Part shown: positions 1 to 7,502 of the stretch, one piece after another
Position numbering within the stretch: position 1 is the first letter of the stretch
How the letters are laid out: each line of letters opens with the position of its first letter
Assembly (NCBI GenBank): GCA_937873445.1
Contig: CALMWF010000002.1
Span: forward strand, 1-40,796
Reading direction: 5' to 3'
DNA from: an uncultured Alphaproteobacteria bacterium
GTDB taxonomy: Bacteria; Pseudomonadota; Alphaproteobacteria; Rhizobiales; Aestuariivirgaceae
Length of the DNA stretch: 40,796 nt
Translations under genes and position numbers: made by a program
The notes under the pieces: model-generated
What the model was told of the DNA's origin: nothing
Seen by the model: the letters and a program-made list of their open reading frames with translations, nothing else
The model's database searches: none

Positions 1-14
1 ACTCCCCCGCGTTC

Positions 15-59
15 GCTGAGCGGCGAAGCGCCACCGGCGCTTCGCATAGGTCGCTCAGC
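15..59. repeat. Nested inverted repeat downstream of the Do protease gene
   Basis: The inner arms are 10 bp and perfect (23-32 and 36-45, loop ACC). The outer arms are 8 bp and perfect (15-22 and 52-59), with a 6-nt bulge on one side. It begins one base past the protease stop codon, so it may act as a transcript-end stem or terminator for the minus-strand operon. There is no T-tract, so classical Rho-independent termination is not shown. It could also be a dispersed intergenic palindrome. Confidence 0.6.
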
Positions 60-1583
60 TCACTTATCGAGCTTCAGCGCGATGAAGCGCATCTCCGACG
101 CCTTCCCGCCCTTCGCCACCAGCATCAGCACCGAGGTCTTGCCGTCCTTCTTGGCCTGCTCGGCGGCGGCGGAAATATCGCCCGAACCCTTGACCGGCTT
201 CTCGCCCGCCTCGGTGATGACATCGCCCGGCTCCAGCCCCTTTTCGGCCGCCGTGCCCTGATCGGCGATCGAGGTGATGACCGCGCCTTCCAGCTTGTCA
301 TCAATCTTGTATTGCGTGCGCAACGCATCGGTCATGGAACTGACCGTCATGCCCAGCAGCGTGGCCACGGCGGGGGCATTGCCGGTCATGCCCGACATGC
401 CGCCCTGCTCATCGCCCTTGGTGGTCAGCTTCTCGCCGTCCTCAAGGCGGCCCACCTCGGCGTTGACGCTCATTTCCTTGCCGCCGCGCAAAACCTTCAC
501 CACCACCGTGCGGCCCACTTCCGTGTCAGCCACGATGCGCGGCAGATCCTTCATCTGGGCAATGGGCTTGCCGTCAAATTCAATGATCACGTCGCCCGGC
601 TCAATGCCCGCCTTCTGGGCCGGTCCGGTGTCGGTCACATCGGCCACCAGCGCCCCGCGCGGCGCCGGCAGGCCCATGCTCTCGGCAATGTCCTTGCTCA
701 TGTCCTGAATCTTGACGCCAAACCAGCCGCGCCGGGTTTCCCCGAACTTGACCAGCTGGTTCACCACGCCCTTGGCGGTGTTGGCCGGCACCGAAAAGCC
801 GATCCCCACCGAACCGCCAGTGGGCGAGAAAATGGCCGTGTTGATGCCAACCACGTCGCCCTTCATGTTGAACAGCGGCCCGCCGGAATTGCCCTTGTTG
901 ATGGCGGCATCAGTCTGGATGAAATCATCATAGGGCCCGGCATTGATGTCGCGGTTGCGGGCTGAAACAATGCCCAGCGACACCGAACCGCCCAGGCCAA
1001 AGGGATTGCCGATGGCCATCACCCATTCGCCGATGCGCAAGTGGTCGCTGTCGCCGAAGGCCACGGTGGGCAGGGGCTTGTCGGTTTTCACCCGCAGCAC
1101 GGCAAGATCGGTCTTGGGATCACGCCCCACCAGTTCCGCCTTCAGCGTGGTCTGGTCCTGCAGCTTAACTTCAATGGCGTCGGCGTTTTCCACCACATGA
1201 TTGTTGGTGACCACCAGACCCGAAGCGTCAATGATGAAGCCCGAGCCCATGGAATTGACCGTGCGGTTGCGCGGCTTGGGGGCATTGCCGCCGTCACCGC
1301 CCTCGCCCTGATGGCGCTTCATGAACTCGTCGAAGAAATCCTTGAACGGCGAATTGTCCGGCATGTCGGGCAGGCTGAGGGCCGGTCCGCCCTCCACCTT
1401 GCTCTCCACCGAAATCTCCACCACCGCCGGCAGCAGCTTGTCGGCCAGATCGGCAACACTCGGCAGCATTTCCGCCTGACTTGGCACCTCGGCCAGCGCC
1501 GTGCCGGTCATCAGACCCGCCGTCAGCATCATCACCGCCACCCCGGCCGCACCCGCCGTTTTCCGCCACGCCATCGTCATCAT
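60..1583 (-). CDS. Do-family (DegP/DegQ-like) periplasmic serine endoprotease
   Basis: This is an HtrA-type protease that degrades or refolds misfolded envelope proteins. The 507-residue product starts with a signal peptide (cleavage likely after ALA near residue 31). A trypsin-like domain follows, with the triad visible as His129 (TNNHVV), Asp159 (TDLAVL) and Ser233 (GNSGGPL). Two PDZ domains follow at about 285-375 and 410-500, the usual Do-family architecture and length. An AGGAGA ribosome site precedes the first of three near-adjacent ATGs. It lies 9 nt after the DUF2065 gene, at the end of the hflK-hflC run, an arrangement common in alphaproteobacteria. DegP, DegQ or MucD naming cannot be settled from sequence alone. 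Confidence 0.95.
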   Translation of the reverse strand: MMTMAWRKTAGAAGVAVMMLTAGLMTGTALAEVPSQAEMLPSVADLADKLLPAVVEISVESKVEGGPALSLPDMPDNSPFKDFFDEFMKRHQGEGGDGGNAPKPRNRTVNSMGSGFIIDASGLVVTNNHVVENADAIEVKLQDQTTLKAELVGRDPKTDLAVLRVKTDKPLPTVAFGDSDHLRIGEWVMAIGNPFGLGGSVSLGIVSARNRDINAGPYDDFIQTDAAINKGNSGGPLFNMKGDVVGINTAIFSPTGGSVGIGFSVPANTAKGVVNQLVKFGETRRGWFGVKIQDMSKDIAESMGLPAPRGALVADVTDTGPAQKAGIEPGDVIIEFDGKPIAQMKDLPRIVADTEVGRTVVVKVLRGGKEMSVNAEVGRLEDGEKLTTKGDEQGGMSGMTGNAPAVATLLGMTVSSMTDALRTQYKIDDKLEGAVITSIADQGTAAEKGLEPGDVITEAGEKPVKGSGDISAAAEQAKKDGKTSVLMLVAKGGKASEMRFIALKLDK

Positions 1584-1592
1584 TGTCTCCTG

Positions 1593-1787
1593 TCAGGAAA
1601 AGAGCTTTACCAGCCACACCAGACCAACACCGGCCGCCACCGCCACCAGACCGCCCAGCCGCAGCCTGTCGTCGGAGACGCGCAGCATCTCGGCCATCAT
1701 GCGCTTCAACTGGCCGGGAATGAGGGCATAAGTGAGGCCCTCAATCACCAGCACCAGACCCAGCGCCGTCCACAGCGCGGTGCTCAT
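1593..1787 (-). CDS. DUF2065 small membrane protein
   Basis: This is a 64-residue protein with two hydrophobic stretches: residues about 5-22 (ALGLVLVIEGLTYALI) and about 44-62 (GGLVAVAAGVGLVWLV). A short basic, cytosolic-type loop separates them. The pattern and length match the DUF2065 (YjeT-like) family, which regularly sits beside hflC; its function is unknown. The start codon overlaps the hflC stop by 4 nt (ATGA), so translation is probably coupled. An accessory role at the HflKC complex is inferred from context only. Confidence 0.9.
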   Translation of the reverse strand: MSTALWTALGLVLVIEGLTYALIPGQLKRMMAEMLRVSDDRLRLGGLVAVAAGVGLVWLVKLFS

Positions 1788-2674
1788 GGAGTGGGCGCCA
1801 TCTCCGGCCGCTTGACGCCCTGCGCCCCGAAATACTTGAAGAAGTCGGAGTCAGGGTTCAGCACCAATGTCGTGTCGCGGTTGGCCAGCGACTGCGCATA
1901 GGCCTCCATGGAGCGGTAGAAGGCGTAGAATTCCGGGTCCTTGCGGGTGGCATCGGCAAACACCCGCACCCGCTCGGCATCGCCCTCGCCGCGGATCACC
2001 TCGGCCTGGCGGTTGGCCTCCGAGGTCATTTCCAGCGCCTTGCGGTCGGCTTCGGCCTTCATCTGCGTGTTCATGGCGGCACCCTTGCCGCGCAGGTCCT
2101 GCGCCTCGGCCAGTCGTTCCGACTTCATGCGCTCGAAGGTGGCTTCCTGCACCTCCTTCATCAGGTCGGTGCGGCGGATGCGGACATCAACGATCTGGAT
2201 GCCCAGCGCCTGCGCCTCGCCGCGCACCTGATCGCGGATTTCCTGCATCATCACATCGCGGTCCTTGGACAGCGCCGCCTCGAAGGTACGCTTGCCATAG
2301 GTCTGGCGCAGCGCCGCATCCAGGCGGGTTTCAATGCGGGCCCGCGCCAGGTCAAGGTCCGCACCCACCGTTTCGCGGAACTTCTGCACGTCCTGCACCC
2401 GCGCCAGGGTGATGGCGTCCACCAGATAGCGCTGCTTGTCCGACACCTGCACCGCCTTGTCGTCCGACGACCACATGAAGGTGCGGCCTTCGATGTGCAG
2501 AACCTGATCGGCAAAGGGCACCTTGAAATAGAGGCCTGGATTTTCGATGAGGCGCTTCACCTCGCCGAAGCGCAGCACCAGCGCGCGCTCGCGCTGGTCC
2601 ACGGTGAACAGCGCCATGGAGCCGATGACGGCAGCAGCGGCGGCGGCAATGCCAAGATTACGCATAAGGCTCAT
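1784..2674 (-). CDS. hflC: HflC, SPFH/band-7 modulator of FtsH
   Basis: HflC pairs with HflK in a large membrane complex that encloses and regulates the FtsH protease. The 296-residue protein has one N-terminal membrane anchor (about 8-25) and then the SPFH/band-7 domain (ERALVLRFGEVKRLI onward). A long charged, Ala/Glu/Arg-rich helical region (about 170-240) matches the coiled coil of the family. The order hflK, hflC, DUF2065, protease is the usual alphaproteobacterial one. Only one base separates it from the hflK stop, so the two are probably co-translated. Confidence 0.96.
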   Translation of the reverse strand: MSLMRNLGIAAAAAAVIGSMALFTVDQRERALVLRFGEVKRLIENPGLYFKVPFADQVLHIEGRTFMWSSDDKAVQVSDKQRYLVDAITLARVQDVQKFRETVGADLDLARARIETRLDAALRQTYGKRTFEAALSKDRDVMMQEIRDQVRGEAQALGIQIVDVRIRRTDLMKEVQEATFERMKSERLAEAQDLRGKGAAMNTQMKAEADRKALEMTSEANRQAEVIRGEGDAERVRVFADATRKDPEFYAFYRSMEAYAQSLANRDTTLVLNPDSDFFKYFGAQGVKRPEMAPTP

Positions 2675-2675
2675 G

Positions 2676-3776
2676 TCAGTTGCCCTCCCCGTTCACTTGC
2701 GGCTGCGGCCTGCTGATCTGCGGCAACGGCAGATAGGGCACCACACCGGTGCCGCCCTTGCCCGGATCGATCACCACCTTGTTGGCGGTGCCGAACACCT
2801 TTTCCATTGTCTCCAGGAACAGGCGCTCGCGGGTCACATCCTTGGCCTTGGAATATTCGGTATAAACCTGTTCGAAGCGCTGGGCGGCACCCTTGGCCTC
2901 GGCGGTGACGCGGGCCTTGTAGCCCTTGGCGTCTTCCACCGCCTTGGCCGCCGTGCCCTCGGCGTTGCGCAGCGTCTGGTTGGTGTATTGCTCGGCCTGA
3001 TTGATCAGGTTCACCTGGTTCTGCTTGGCGCGCTGCACCTCCTCGAAGGCATCCAGCACCGGCGGCGGCGGATCGACATTCTCCAGCGTGATGCCGGTGA
3101 TCTGCACCCCCGCCTTGTAGCTGTCGAGGGTCGTCTGCACGATTTCGCGCACCTGATCCTGAATGGACAGGCGGCCCGTGGTCAGAACCTGATCGGCGGG
3201 CGTGCGCCCCACGATCTCGCGCATGGCGCTTTCGGCCACGGCGCGGATGATATTGCGCGCATCGGCAATGTTGAACAGGAAATTCTCCGGCTCGGCGATC
3301 TTCCACAGCACCTTGAAGCGGATATCGACCATGTTCTCGTCACCGGTGAGCACCAGGCCCTCGTCGCCCGCCTCGCCGATGGAAATCTGGTTTTCCGCCG
3401 CCACCGGCAGCACCACCATTTTCTCAATAGGCCACAGGGCGAAGTTCAGGCCCGGCTGCACGGTGCGGCTGTAGGCGCCGAAGCGCAGCACCAGACCGCG
3501 TGAATCCGGGGGAATCTGATGCACCGACTGGAAGGCAAGAAACCCCAGCGCCGCCACCACCGGAATGAGCCAGCTGAACCGGCCCCCCGCCCCCGTCCCG
3601 CCCGGCAGGGCATTTTTCAGGCTGTCCTTGCCCTTGCGCAGAAACTCGTCAAGGTCCGGCGGCAGATTGCCCCCCGGACCGCGATTGCCGCCGGAAGGTT
3701 TCTGGCCCTTGGGTCCATCGCCCCAGGGGCCCTGCCCCCACGGTCCCTGTCCGCCGTTGTCATTGTTCCATGGCAT
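2676..3776 (-). CDS. hflK: HflK, SPFH/band-7 modulator of FtsH
   Basis: This is the partner of HflC in the FtsH-regulating membrane complex. The 366-residue product opens with a Gly/Pro/Trp-rich cytosolic segment (about 1-45, repeated GPWG) typical of HflK. A transmembrane helix follows near 70-85. The band-7 domain is recognisable by PPDSRGLVLRFG and by the segment VREIVQTTLDSYKAGVQI, and a coiled coil covers about 225-300. It is the first gene of the hflK-hflC-DUF2065-protease run and lies 80 nt after folA, so it may have its own promoter. Confidence 0.96.
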   Translation of the reverse strand: MPWNNDNGGQGPWGQGPWGDGPKGQKPSGGNRGPGGNLPPDLDEFLRKGKDSLKNALPGGTGAGGRFSWLIPVVAALGFLAFQSVHQIPPDSRGLVLRFGAYSRTVQPGLNFALWPIEKMVVLPVAAENQISIGEAGDEGLVLTGDENMVDIRFKVLWKIAEPENFLFNIADARNIIRAVAESAMREIVGRTPADQVLTTGRLSIQDQVREIVQTTLDSYKAGVQITGITLENVDPPPPVLDAFEEVQRAKQNQVNLINQAEQYTNQTLRNAEGTAAKAVEDAKGYKARVTAEAKGAAQRFEQVYTEYSKAKDVTRERLFLETMEKVFGTANKVVIDPGKGGTGVVPYLPLPQISRPQPQVNGEGN

Positions 3777-3817
3777 GTGTCAGGCCCTCTGAAGAAATCG
3801 TGCCGCCCATATAGGAA

Positions 3818-3847
3818 GCCCCCCGGCCATTGTCCATGTCGGGGGGC
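3818..3847. repeat. Inverted repeat between folA and hflK, possible terminator
   Basis: The arms GCCCCCCG (3818-3825) and CGGGGGGC (3840-3847) pair perfectly around a 14-nt loop. The stem falls in the 80-nt gap between the end of folA and the start of hflK. On the minus strand it is followed by TTCCTATATG, with no clean T-run, so termination or attenuation between the two sub-operons is a guess. Confidence 0.45.
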
Positions 3848-3856
3848 GGCAAATAT

Positions 3857-4348
3857 TTAACGCCGCTCCAGCACCCGGATCACATAGGCCGCACTGTCCC
3901 CCGCCGCGGCGGCGTGTGCCGTGGCTGACACCTCGCGCCACTGCGCCGGGTCCGGGGTGGGAAAATGCGTGTCGCCCGTGGGCGCCAGGTCAACTTCGGT
4001 CAGATAGATGCGCTCTGCCAATGGCAGGGCCTCGGCATAGATCTGGCCGCCGCCGATCACCATCACCTCCGGCACGTTACCGGCCAGCCGCAGCGCCTGG
4101 GCCAGGCCGGCTGCGGCTTCCGCCCCCTCGGCGTGGAAATCACGCGCCCGGCTCACCACAATGTTGCGCCGCCCCGGCAGCGGCTTGCGGGGCAGGCTGT
4201 CCCAGGTCTTCCGCCCCATGATGACAGGCTTGCCCAGGGTCAGCGCCTTGAAGCGTTTGAGTTCGGAGCCGATGTGCCAGGGCATCTGGCCGTCGCGGCC
4301 GATGACGCCATTCCTCGCCGCCGCCACCACCAGCGAAATCACCGTCAT
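3857..4348 (-). CDS. folA: Dihydrofolate reductase
   Basis: It reduces dihydrofolate to tetrahydrofolate with NADPH, regenerating the cofactor oxidised by thymidylate synthase. The 163-residue chain shows the diagnostic substrate region NGVIGRDGQMPWHI, an acidic catalytic position filled by Glu (SELKRFK) as in many DHFRs, the cofactor region PVIMGRKTW, and GGGQIYAEALP. The ATG at 4348 is preferred over an upstream in-frame start because it begins the conserved strand MTVISLVVAA and overlaps the previous gene's stop by 4 nt. Its partner enzyme thyA lies two genes upstream in the same run. Confidence 0.96.
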   Translation of the reverse strand: MTVISLVVAAARNGVIGRDGQMPWHIGSELKRFKALTLGKPVIMGRKTWDSLPRKPLPGRRNIVVSRARDFHAEGAEAAAGLAQALRLAGNVPEVMVIGGGQIYAEALPLAERIYLTEVDLAPTGDTHFPTPDPAQWREVSATAHAAAAGDSAAYVIRVLERR

Positions 4349-4833
4349 GTCGCCAGCGCCTCCAGCGCCGCCCCGCGCAACCGGCACCAGGCCAGACCAT
4401 CATCCACCTCGGCCCCCAGCCCCTCATAGAGGGCCCGGCCCCGGCCATTGCTGCTCATCATCACCCAGAACATGCTGGCCCAGCCGCGTGTGCGGCATTC
4501 CTGCGCCACCTGCCGCATCAGCGCCCTGCCCACGCCGCGGCGGCGGAATTCCGGCAGCACCGACAGGTCTTCGAGATAGAGCACCTCCTTGCCCCGGAAG
4601 GAGGAGAAACTGCCATGCCATATGGCGCAGCCAGCGGGCTTTCCGCCCACTTCGGCAATGAAGGCGCCGCGCCGGCCGTCATCCGGCCCGAAGGCAGTGT
4701 CAAAGTCCGACGCCGAGGCAATGAGATGGGCGGCGAGGTCATGGTCCTCGGCCAGCGCCCGCACCATGGCCAGAAGCACCGCCCCGTCACCGGGGGCAAA
4801 GCGCCGGATGGTGATGGCAGAAGGGCTGCTCAT
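4345..4833 (-). CDS. GNAT-family N-acetyltransferase
   Basis: This 162-residue protein transfers an acyl group from acyl-CoA to an unknown amine. The acetyl-CoA-binding motif A is clear: a strand (EVLYLEDLSVLPEFR) followed by the pyrophosphate loop RRRGVGRALM. A late motif (NGRGRALYEGLGAEV) is typical of small-molecule GNATs. The start was chosen at MSSPSAITIRR, where the fold begins. Both ends overlap neighbours by 4 nt (ATGA), which ties it to the thyA-folA run. No link to folate or nucleotide metabolism can be read from the sequence. Confidence 0.9.
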   Translation of the reverse strand: MSSPSAITIRRFAPGDGAVLLAMVRALAEDHDLAAHLIASASDFDTAFGPDDGRRGAFIAEVGGKPAGCAIWHGSFSSFRGKEVLYLEDLSVLPEFRRRGVGRALMRQVAQECRTRGWASMFWVMMSSNGRGRALYEGLGAEVDDGLAWCRLRGAALEALAT

Positions 4834-5654
4834 GGCATGTTGGCCAGGCCGGAGAAGATCAGCAGCGAATAAACGCCGTTCCACAGCCCGTGCAGAATGA
4901 TGGTGAGGGTGAGGCTGCCATAGCGCAGCAGAACCCAGGCCAGCACCAGCCCCATGGCAAAGATGAGGCCGATGGACAGCCACGGCTCCGACATGTGCAT
5001 CAGCGCCCAGGCGGCACTGGTGATGAGGGCAGCCCCCACCCGGCCCAGCCGCGATTGCGCCAGCGCCGCAAACCACTGGCCACGGAAGATCATCTCCTCC
5101 GACAGCGGCGCGCCGATCACCACCGCTGGCAGCACCAGGGCAAACAGGCGCGGATCATTGGCAATGCCAAACATCAGCTCCTTCACCAGCCCGGCCGACC
5201 CCGACTCGGGTGATTCACCATGCGGCCCCGGCGTGTAATCCGCCGGGTTGATGCCGAAGATCAGCGTGACCGCGAAGATGAAGGCATACATGCTGGCCAG
5301 AAAACCGAGGCTGACCACGAGCCAGCCCATCACCCCGAGTTTGGGCAGAGTAAGGCCCAGCCGCTCATTGCGCTCCGCTGCCGTGCGCCCCGCCAGCCAC
5401 CAGGCCAGCGCCGCCGCCGCCACACCGGCCGGAAACAGGCCGATGAGAAAGGCCGTGCCGAATTCCTGCATGCCCTTGGGCTCGGTGCCGTAGAGCGTCA
5501 GCGCCGTCACGCCACCGGCAACCGACTGGAAGATCAGCGACGCCAGCACCAGGCCAACCGCCGTGAGGGTTGTGACCACCAGTCCCCACACCGGCCTGCC
5601 GCGATAGAGGGGAGCCTGTTTTGCCGCGAGGTAGTCCGAACCGAAGAGTGCCAT
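4830..5654 (-). CDS. CPBP (CAAX/Abi-type) intramembrane metalloprotease
   Basis: This 274-residue, polytopic membrane protein has about seven to eight hydrophobic segments. The three family motifs are present in order: SEEMIFRG (the EExxxR site), WALMHM (the FxxxH-like site) and HGLWN (HxxxN). These supply the putative glutamate and histidine zinc ligands of CPBP proteases. Substrates are unknown; relatives act in prenyl-protein processing, bacteriocin immunity or signalling. It starts 2 nt after the thyA stop and overlaps the GNAT gene by 4 nt, so it is part of that operon. Confidence 0.9.
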   Translation of the reverse strand: MALFGSDYLAAKQAPLYRGRPVWGLVVTTLTAVGLVLASLIFQSVAGGVTALTLYGTEPKGMQEFGTAFLIGLFPAGVAAAALAWWLAGRTAAERNERLGLTLPKLGVMGWLVVSLGFLASMYAFIFAVTLIFGINPADYTPGPHGESPESGSAGLVKELMFGIANDPRLFALVLPAVVIGAPLSEEMIFRGQWFAALAQSRLGRVGAALITSAAWALMHMSEPWLSIGLIFAMGLVLAWVLLRYGSLTLTIILHGLWNGVYSLLIFSGLANMP

Positions 5655-5656
5655 GG

Positions 5657-6451
5657 TTACACCGCGATGGGGGCCTTGATGGTGGGTTGGGCGTGGTAGT
5701 CGGAAATCACCACATCCTCGAAACGGAAGTCATCGATCTGCGCCACCCTGCGGGCGAAGCCGAGCTTCGGCAGCGGTCCCGGTGTGCGCGACAGTTGCAG
5801 CGCCGCCTGTTCCTGATGATTGAGATAGAGATGGGCATCGCCCAGCGTGTGCACGAAATCGCCCACCGCCAGTCCCGTCACCTCCGCCACCATGTGGGTG
5901 AGCAGCGCATAGGAGGCAATGTTGAACGGCACGCCGAGGAATATGTCGGCCGAACGCTGATAAAGCTGGCACGACAGCCTGCCGTCCGCCACATGAAACT
6001 GGAACAGGCAGTGGCACGGCGGCAGCGCCATCTTCTCCACATCGGCCGGGTTCCACGCCGTCACCATCAGGCGGCGCGAATGCGGTGTGCGCCGGATCTG
6101 CTCTATGACATTGGCGATCTGGTCGATGGTGGAACCATCGCGCGCCGGCCACGAGCGCCACTGTGCGCCATAGACCGGGCCGAGGTTGCCCTGCGCATCG
6201 GCCCATTCATCCCAGATGGTCACGCCATGGTCATTGAGATATTTGATGTTGGTGTCACCCTTGAGAAACCACAGAAGCTCATGAATGATCGAGCGCAGGT
6301 GGAGTTTCTTGGTGGTGGTGAGCGGGAAGCCCTGGGCCAGGTCAAAGCGCATCTGATGGCCGAACACCGACAGCGTGCCGGTGCCGGTGCGGTCATCGCG
6401 GCGCACGCCCTCGCGCCTCACCCGCGCCAGAAGATCGAGATACTGTTGCAT
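5657..6451 (-). CDS. thyA: Thymidylate synthase
   Basis: It methylates dUMP to dTMP, using methylenetetrahydrofolate and leaving dihydrofolate for FolA. From the chosen start ([11 protein letters not shown]) the protein is 264 residues, equal to E. coli ThyA. The nucleophile is Cys146 in [10 protein letters not shown]. Other conserved features are [35 protein letters not shown] and the C-terminus IKAPIAV. Start codons upstream (MVPP or MRDS) would add residues not seen in the family. It leads the run thyA-CPBP-GNAT-folA. Confidence 0.97.
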   Translation of the reverse strand: MQQYLDLLARVRREGVRRDDRTGTGTLSVFGHQMRFDLAQGFPLTTTKKLHLRSIIHELLWFLKGDTNIKYLNDHGVTIWDEWADAQGNLGPVYGAQWRSWPARDGSTIDQIANVIEQIRRTPHSRRLMVTAWNPADVEKMALPPCHCLFQFHVADGRLSCQLYQRSADIFLGVPFNIASYALLTHMVAEVTGLAVGDFVHTLGDAHLYLNHQEQAALQLSRTPGPLPKLGFARRVAQIDDFRFEDVVISDYHAQPTIKAPIAV

Positions 6452-6514
6452 GGGCGGCACCATATGGGTGGCGGCAGAGTCCCGCAAGCCGCCTTTGCCC
6501 GGATGCGGCCCACA

Positions 6515-6540
6515 AGCAAACGGGGCCCGCAGGCCCCGTT
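6515..6540 (-). terminator. Probable terminator after the DUF2853 gene
   Basis: Perfect 9-bp arms AACGGGGCC (6519-6527) and GGCCCCGTT (6532-6540) enclose a 4-nt loop. Read on the minus strand, the stem is followed by the short T-rich stretch TTGCTTG. It lies 24 nt past the DUF2853 stop codon and upstream of thyA, so it probably separates the two transcripts. Confidence 0.6.
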
Positions 6541-6563
6541 CAGAATTCAGCAGCTGAACTGGC

Positions 6564-6875
6564 TTACACCAGCTTGCCGAGGGTGCCGGTATCTTCGGCC
6601 ACCAGATAATAGACCGTGACGCGGCTCTTGGTCCGGTCGGCCTTCATCTTTTCGCCAGCCGCCTTCACCGCCGCCGTGGCGGCCTTGGCGTCAAGGCCGA
6701 GCTTCTTGGCACAGAAGCCGTCCACCACGCGCTTGATCTCGGCATCATCCGACATCGACACATAGCGCGAGTCCTTGCCGCGCAGGGCGATCCCGCAATA
6801 ACGCACGATGGCCTTCACCGCCGCTTCATTGACCTTCGACGTATACTTGCGGACATCCGCCACATAGTCTTCCAT
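6564..6875 (-). CDS. DUF2853 family protein
   Basis: This is a 103-residue, largely helical soluble protein. It matches the DUF2853 pattern by [27 protein letters not shown] near the N-terminus and by [15 protein letters not shown] followed by a KKLGL motif. The ATG at 6875 is preferred because it has a GGGGG ribosome site at proper spacing, and the family begins at this point (MEDYVADV). Function is unknown. It is a single-gene transcript between a candidate promoter (6926-6954) and a terminator (6519-6540). Confidence 0.85.
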   Translation of the reverse strand: MEDYVADVRKYTSKVNEAAVKAIVRYCGIALRGKDSRYVSMSDDAEIKRVVDGFCAKKLGLDAKAATAAVKAAGEKMKADRTKSRVTVYYLVAEDTGTLGKLV

Positions 6876-6925
6876 AGTGACCCCCAGATGATTAACGCCA
6901 GGCGAGAGACTCACCGGCAGATCGT

Positions 6926-6954
6926 CCTATAGCATCGACGTGTGTCCATGATAA
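6926..6954 (-). promoter_or_regulatory. Candidate promoter of the DUF2853 gene
   Basis: On the minus strand, TTATCA (6949-6954) is followed after exactly 17 nt by TATAGG (6926-6931). Each hexamer matches 4 of 6 sigma-70-type consensus positions. The site lies about 50 nt upstream of the DUF2853 ATG. Confidence 0.35.
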
Positions 6955-7025
6955 GTGAACAATTCATCATTTCCTGTGGTTTCATGCCGCTTTGGACGAA
7001 CCATGCCCGGCCCGGCGCTTTACCC

Positions 7026-7053
7026 TTGGTTTGGCCGCAAACGCCCCCTATAT
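7026..7053 (+). promoter_or_regulatory. Candidate promoter of the tmRNA gene
   Basis: TTGGTT (7026-7031) is followed after 16 nt by CTATAT (7048-7053). It lies immediately upstream of the inferred 5' end of the permuted tmRNA precursor. Confidence 0.4.
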
Positions 7054-7059
7054 TGGCCC

Positions 7060-7392
7060 TGTTCACCCGCAAGGGCGGACTATGGTGATAAACGGCCATC
7101 GCAATAAACCATTCGGACCCGGGGGCAGTACCCGGCGCCTCCACCACGGCGGACGGAAGCTCCGCCCGCCGTGAGGGGGGCGAAACAGGATCGACGAGGG
7201 TGTAAAGGGTGGGCTTTTGCCCGTGATGGTACCGACGTTATCGGGCCATGATATAGTTGCCAACGACAACTATGCTCCGGTTGCCGTCGCCGCGTAATGC
7301 GGTGCCGAAACCGAAATCAAAGTCCTCAGGCTTAGCCGCTTGAGGCGGGGTCCGCCGGCACCTGGCAACAGAAGCCGGCACTTTCATTTACC
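7060..7392 (+). ncRNA. ssrA: tmRNA, circularly permuted two-piece alphaproteobacterial form
   Basis: tmRNA rescues stalled ribosomes and adds a degradation tag. The tRNA-like 3' part comes first, ending at 7146 in CGCCUCC-ACCA (7136-7146) after a T-arm (ACCCGGGGGCAGTACCCGG). A spacer with a strong hairpin (7147-7175) follows, then the tRNA-like 5' part GGGGGCG AAACAGG from 7176. GGGGGCG pairs with CGCCUCC over 7 bp including one G-U, which shows the permutation. The tag frame runs 7259-7297 and encodes ANDNYAPVAVAA followed by TAA, preceded by ATAGTT. With the alanine carried by tmRNA the tag would be 13 residues. The two mature RNAs would be the acceptor piece (about 7060-7146) and the coding piece (7176 to about 7390); the outer ends are approximate. 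sspB lies directly downstream. Confidence 0.95.
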
Positions 7393-7502
7393 TTCGCTTA
7401 ACGGTTCTGCGTTTGCTTCACCACAGTGGTGCTGCGCCTTGAACCAGCAAGGCCCGGCGCTGTAGAACAAGGGCTTGTGATTCTTGCCGTTTTGGGTGGC
7501 CC

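Noticed and set aside
7387-7401. CtrA-like site TTTA-N7-TTAA before sspB
   Set aside because: It lies at or within the predicted 3' end of the tmRNA and departs from the TTAA-N7-TTAA consensus by one base; chance match in an AT-rich stretch is likely.
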